6,273 bases of DNA from contig JAGVKR010000639.1 in assembly GCA_020050375.1 (NCBI GenBank), positions 1 through 6,273 of the forward strand, written 5' to 3'. Both the position numbers and the translations under genes were made by a program. Below, piece by piece: positions 5,096 to 6,273 of this stretch. The notes beneath the pieces are model-generated. The model worked only from the letters and a program-made list of their open reading frames with translations. It searched no databases and was not told where the DNA came from. Source of the stretch: Planctomycetales bacterium. Its GTDB lineage: Bacteria > Planctomycetota > Planctomycetia > Planctomycetales > Planctomycetaceae. The stretch's first letter is position 1. Every line of letters begins with the position of its first letter.

Positions 5096-6273
5096 ATGCC
5101 TGTTCGAACGTCCCGCCGTCGATTTATGAAGCAGGTTGCCGTGGCCGGCGCGGCCTTGTCGATTCCAGCCGCGAGCTGGTCGCGGGTGCTGGGCGCCAAC
5201 GGCAAGTTGCGCGTGGCGTCAATCGGGACGGGGGGCAAGGGGTGGACTGACCTCACCTCCACCGCCGAGAGCCCGCACGTTCAGGTCGTCGCCCTTTGCG
5301 ACATCGACGAATCGAAAGACTTCCTCGGCCGGGCGGCGGAAAAATATCCGTCGGCCAAACGCTTCACCGATTGGCGAAAGTTGCTCGACGAGCAACGCGA
5401 GTTCGACGCGGCGATCGTTTCGACCCCCGACCACATGCATGCCCCGATCTCGCTCCCTGCGATGCAGCTCGGCAAGCACGTGCAGTGCCAGAAACCGCTG
5501 ACGCATACCGTTTTCGAAGCGCGGCAGATGCGGTTGGCCGCCAAGACGTACAACGTCGTCACGCAGATGGGGAACCAGATTCAATCGCACGAGGCGTACC
5601 GAACCGCGGTCAAGCTCGTGCACGACGGCGTGATCGGCAAGGTCCGGGAGGTTCACTCGTGGCAGGCCGGCAAGATTCCGTGGCTGCTCGTCGACGACCG
5701 GCCCACCGGCAACGAACCGATTCCCGAGACGCTCCACTGGGATGACTGGCTCGGCGTCGCTCCCCAGCGGCCGTATCTGCCAAAAATCTACCATTCATTC
5801 AATTGGCGCGCCTGGCAGGATTTCTCCAACGGCCAACTGGGAGACTTTGGCTGCCACATCCTCGACCCTGTCTTTATGGCCTTGAAGCTGACGGCTCCGC
5901 TCACGATTCGCGCCGATGCGCCGCCGCTCAACCGCGAAGTTTGGACGAAGTGGTCGACGGTCTTCTACGAATTCCCCGGCACCGATCTGACGGCCGGTAA
6001 GACGATCAAGATCACCTGGTACGACGGCGAAGGGAAGTTCCCGCCGCGCGAGGCACTCGGGTTGCCGGAGAAGTACGCGCTTCCCGTTTCGGGCTCGGTC
6101 TTGCTGGGCGATGCGGGCACGCTTGTGATTCCTCACGTGGCGATGCCGCAATTGTTCCCACAGGAAAAATTCGCCGACTTCAAGATTCCCGTAGTCCCCG
6201 CCCGCAATCACTACACATCCTGGGCCGACGCCTGTCGGGGGGAAGACAAAACGACGTCGCATTTCGACTACTC
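5096..6273 (+). CDS. Tat-exported Gfo/Idh/MocA family oxidoreductase (3' end missing)
   Basis: This is an NAD(P)-dependent sugar or sugar-alcohol oxidoreductase of the Gfo/Idh/MocA family, with a Rossmann domain followed by an alpha/beta substrate domain. The 392 visible residues have no stop; the right edge cuts the gene, probably a few dozen codons from its end. The N-terminus is a Tat signal, TSRRRFMKQVAVAGAALS. The dinucleotide-binding loop is IGTGGKG (43-49), with acidic CDIDES after the second strand. STPDHMH (109-115) is the usual cofactor/substrate segment. The catalytic-lysine block reads CQKPLTH (131-137), with Gln where EKP is usual and the lysine kept (K133). QMGNQ (157-161) and GQLGDFGCHILD (246-257, H254) are typical of Tat-exported planctomycete members. 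ATG 5096 has GGAG eight bases upstream. Zymomonas glucose-fructose oxidoreductase is a known exported relative that carries bound NADP; whether this protein does the same is inference. The substrate is unknown. Confidence 0.92.
   Translation, partial: MPVRTSRRRFMKQVAVAGAALSIPAASWSRVLGANGKLRVASIGTGGKGWTDLTSTAESPHVQVVALCDIDESKDFLGRAAEKYPSAKRFTDWRKLLDEQREFDAAIVSTPDHMHAPISLPAMQLGKHVQCQKPLTHTVFEARQMRLAAKTYNVVTQMGNQIQSHEAYRTAVKLVHDGVIGKVREVHSWQAGKIPWLLVDDRPTGNEPIPETLHWDDWLGVAPQRPYLPKIYHSFNWRAWQDFSNGQLGDFGCHILDPVFMALKLTAPLTIRADAPPLNREVWTKWSTVFYEFPGTDLTAGKTIKITWYDGEGKFPPREALGLPEKYALPVSGSVLLGDAGTLVIPHVAMPQLFPQEKFADFKIPVVPARNHYTSWADACRGEDKTTSHFDY

Noticed and set aside
5219..5794. A 191-codon minus-strand frame antisense to the Gfo/Idh/MocA gene
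   Set aside because: Its translation (many Val, Asp, Leu and Arg) is the expected mirror of the real gene and has no independent support.

Overview
The window is GC-rich, gene-dense bacterial DNA. It looks like a planctomycete chromosome (order Pirellulales or Planctomycetales). The clues are a twin-arginine (Tat) signal on a Gfo/Idh/MocA oxidoreductase with a 'CQKPLTH' active-site segment, a Tat-signal SMP-30/gluconolactonase, weak ribosome-binding sites and long GC-driven antisense open frames. This assignment rests on gene style and recalled family features, not on a search.

Layout: three genes lie on the minus strand in the left part and two on the plus strand in the right part, diverging from a 252-bp region at 3550-3801. 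Minus strand, in transcription order: a 309-residue protein of unknown function built from two copies of one domain (3549-2620); a Tat-exported molybdopterin oxidoreductase of the sulfite oxidase family (2541-1285); and a TerC/YjbE-type membrane protein, probably starting at TTG 1001 and ending at 156. Plus strand: a Tat-exported SMP-30/gluconolactonase-like beta-propeller (3802-4908), a strong hairpin that is probably its terminator, and a Tat-exported Gfo/Idh/MocA oxidoreductase that starts at 5096 and runs off the right edge.

How they may work together: three of the five genes encode predicted Tat substrates, so the window is biased towards folded, cofactor- or metal-binding enzymes outside the cytoplasm. 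The lactonase and the Gfo/Idh/MocA oxidoreductase suit an envelope sugar-oxidation step (sugar to lactone to acid), but a terminator-like hairpin separates them and co-transcription is not shown. The sulfite oxidase-like gene has no cytochrome or membrane partner in the window. TerC proteins are linked to manganese handling, and this one has its own candidate promoter.

No CRISPR array, tRNA, rRNA, insertion sequence or phage gene was seen. The most distinctive item is the duplicated-domain protein at 2620-3549. The rest is ordinary metabolic gene content with some small structural curiosities: a 15-bp tandem repeat, a symmetric -10 element, a small upstream frame overlapping the lactonase start, and adjacent palindromes.
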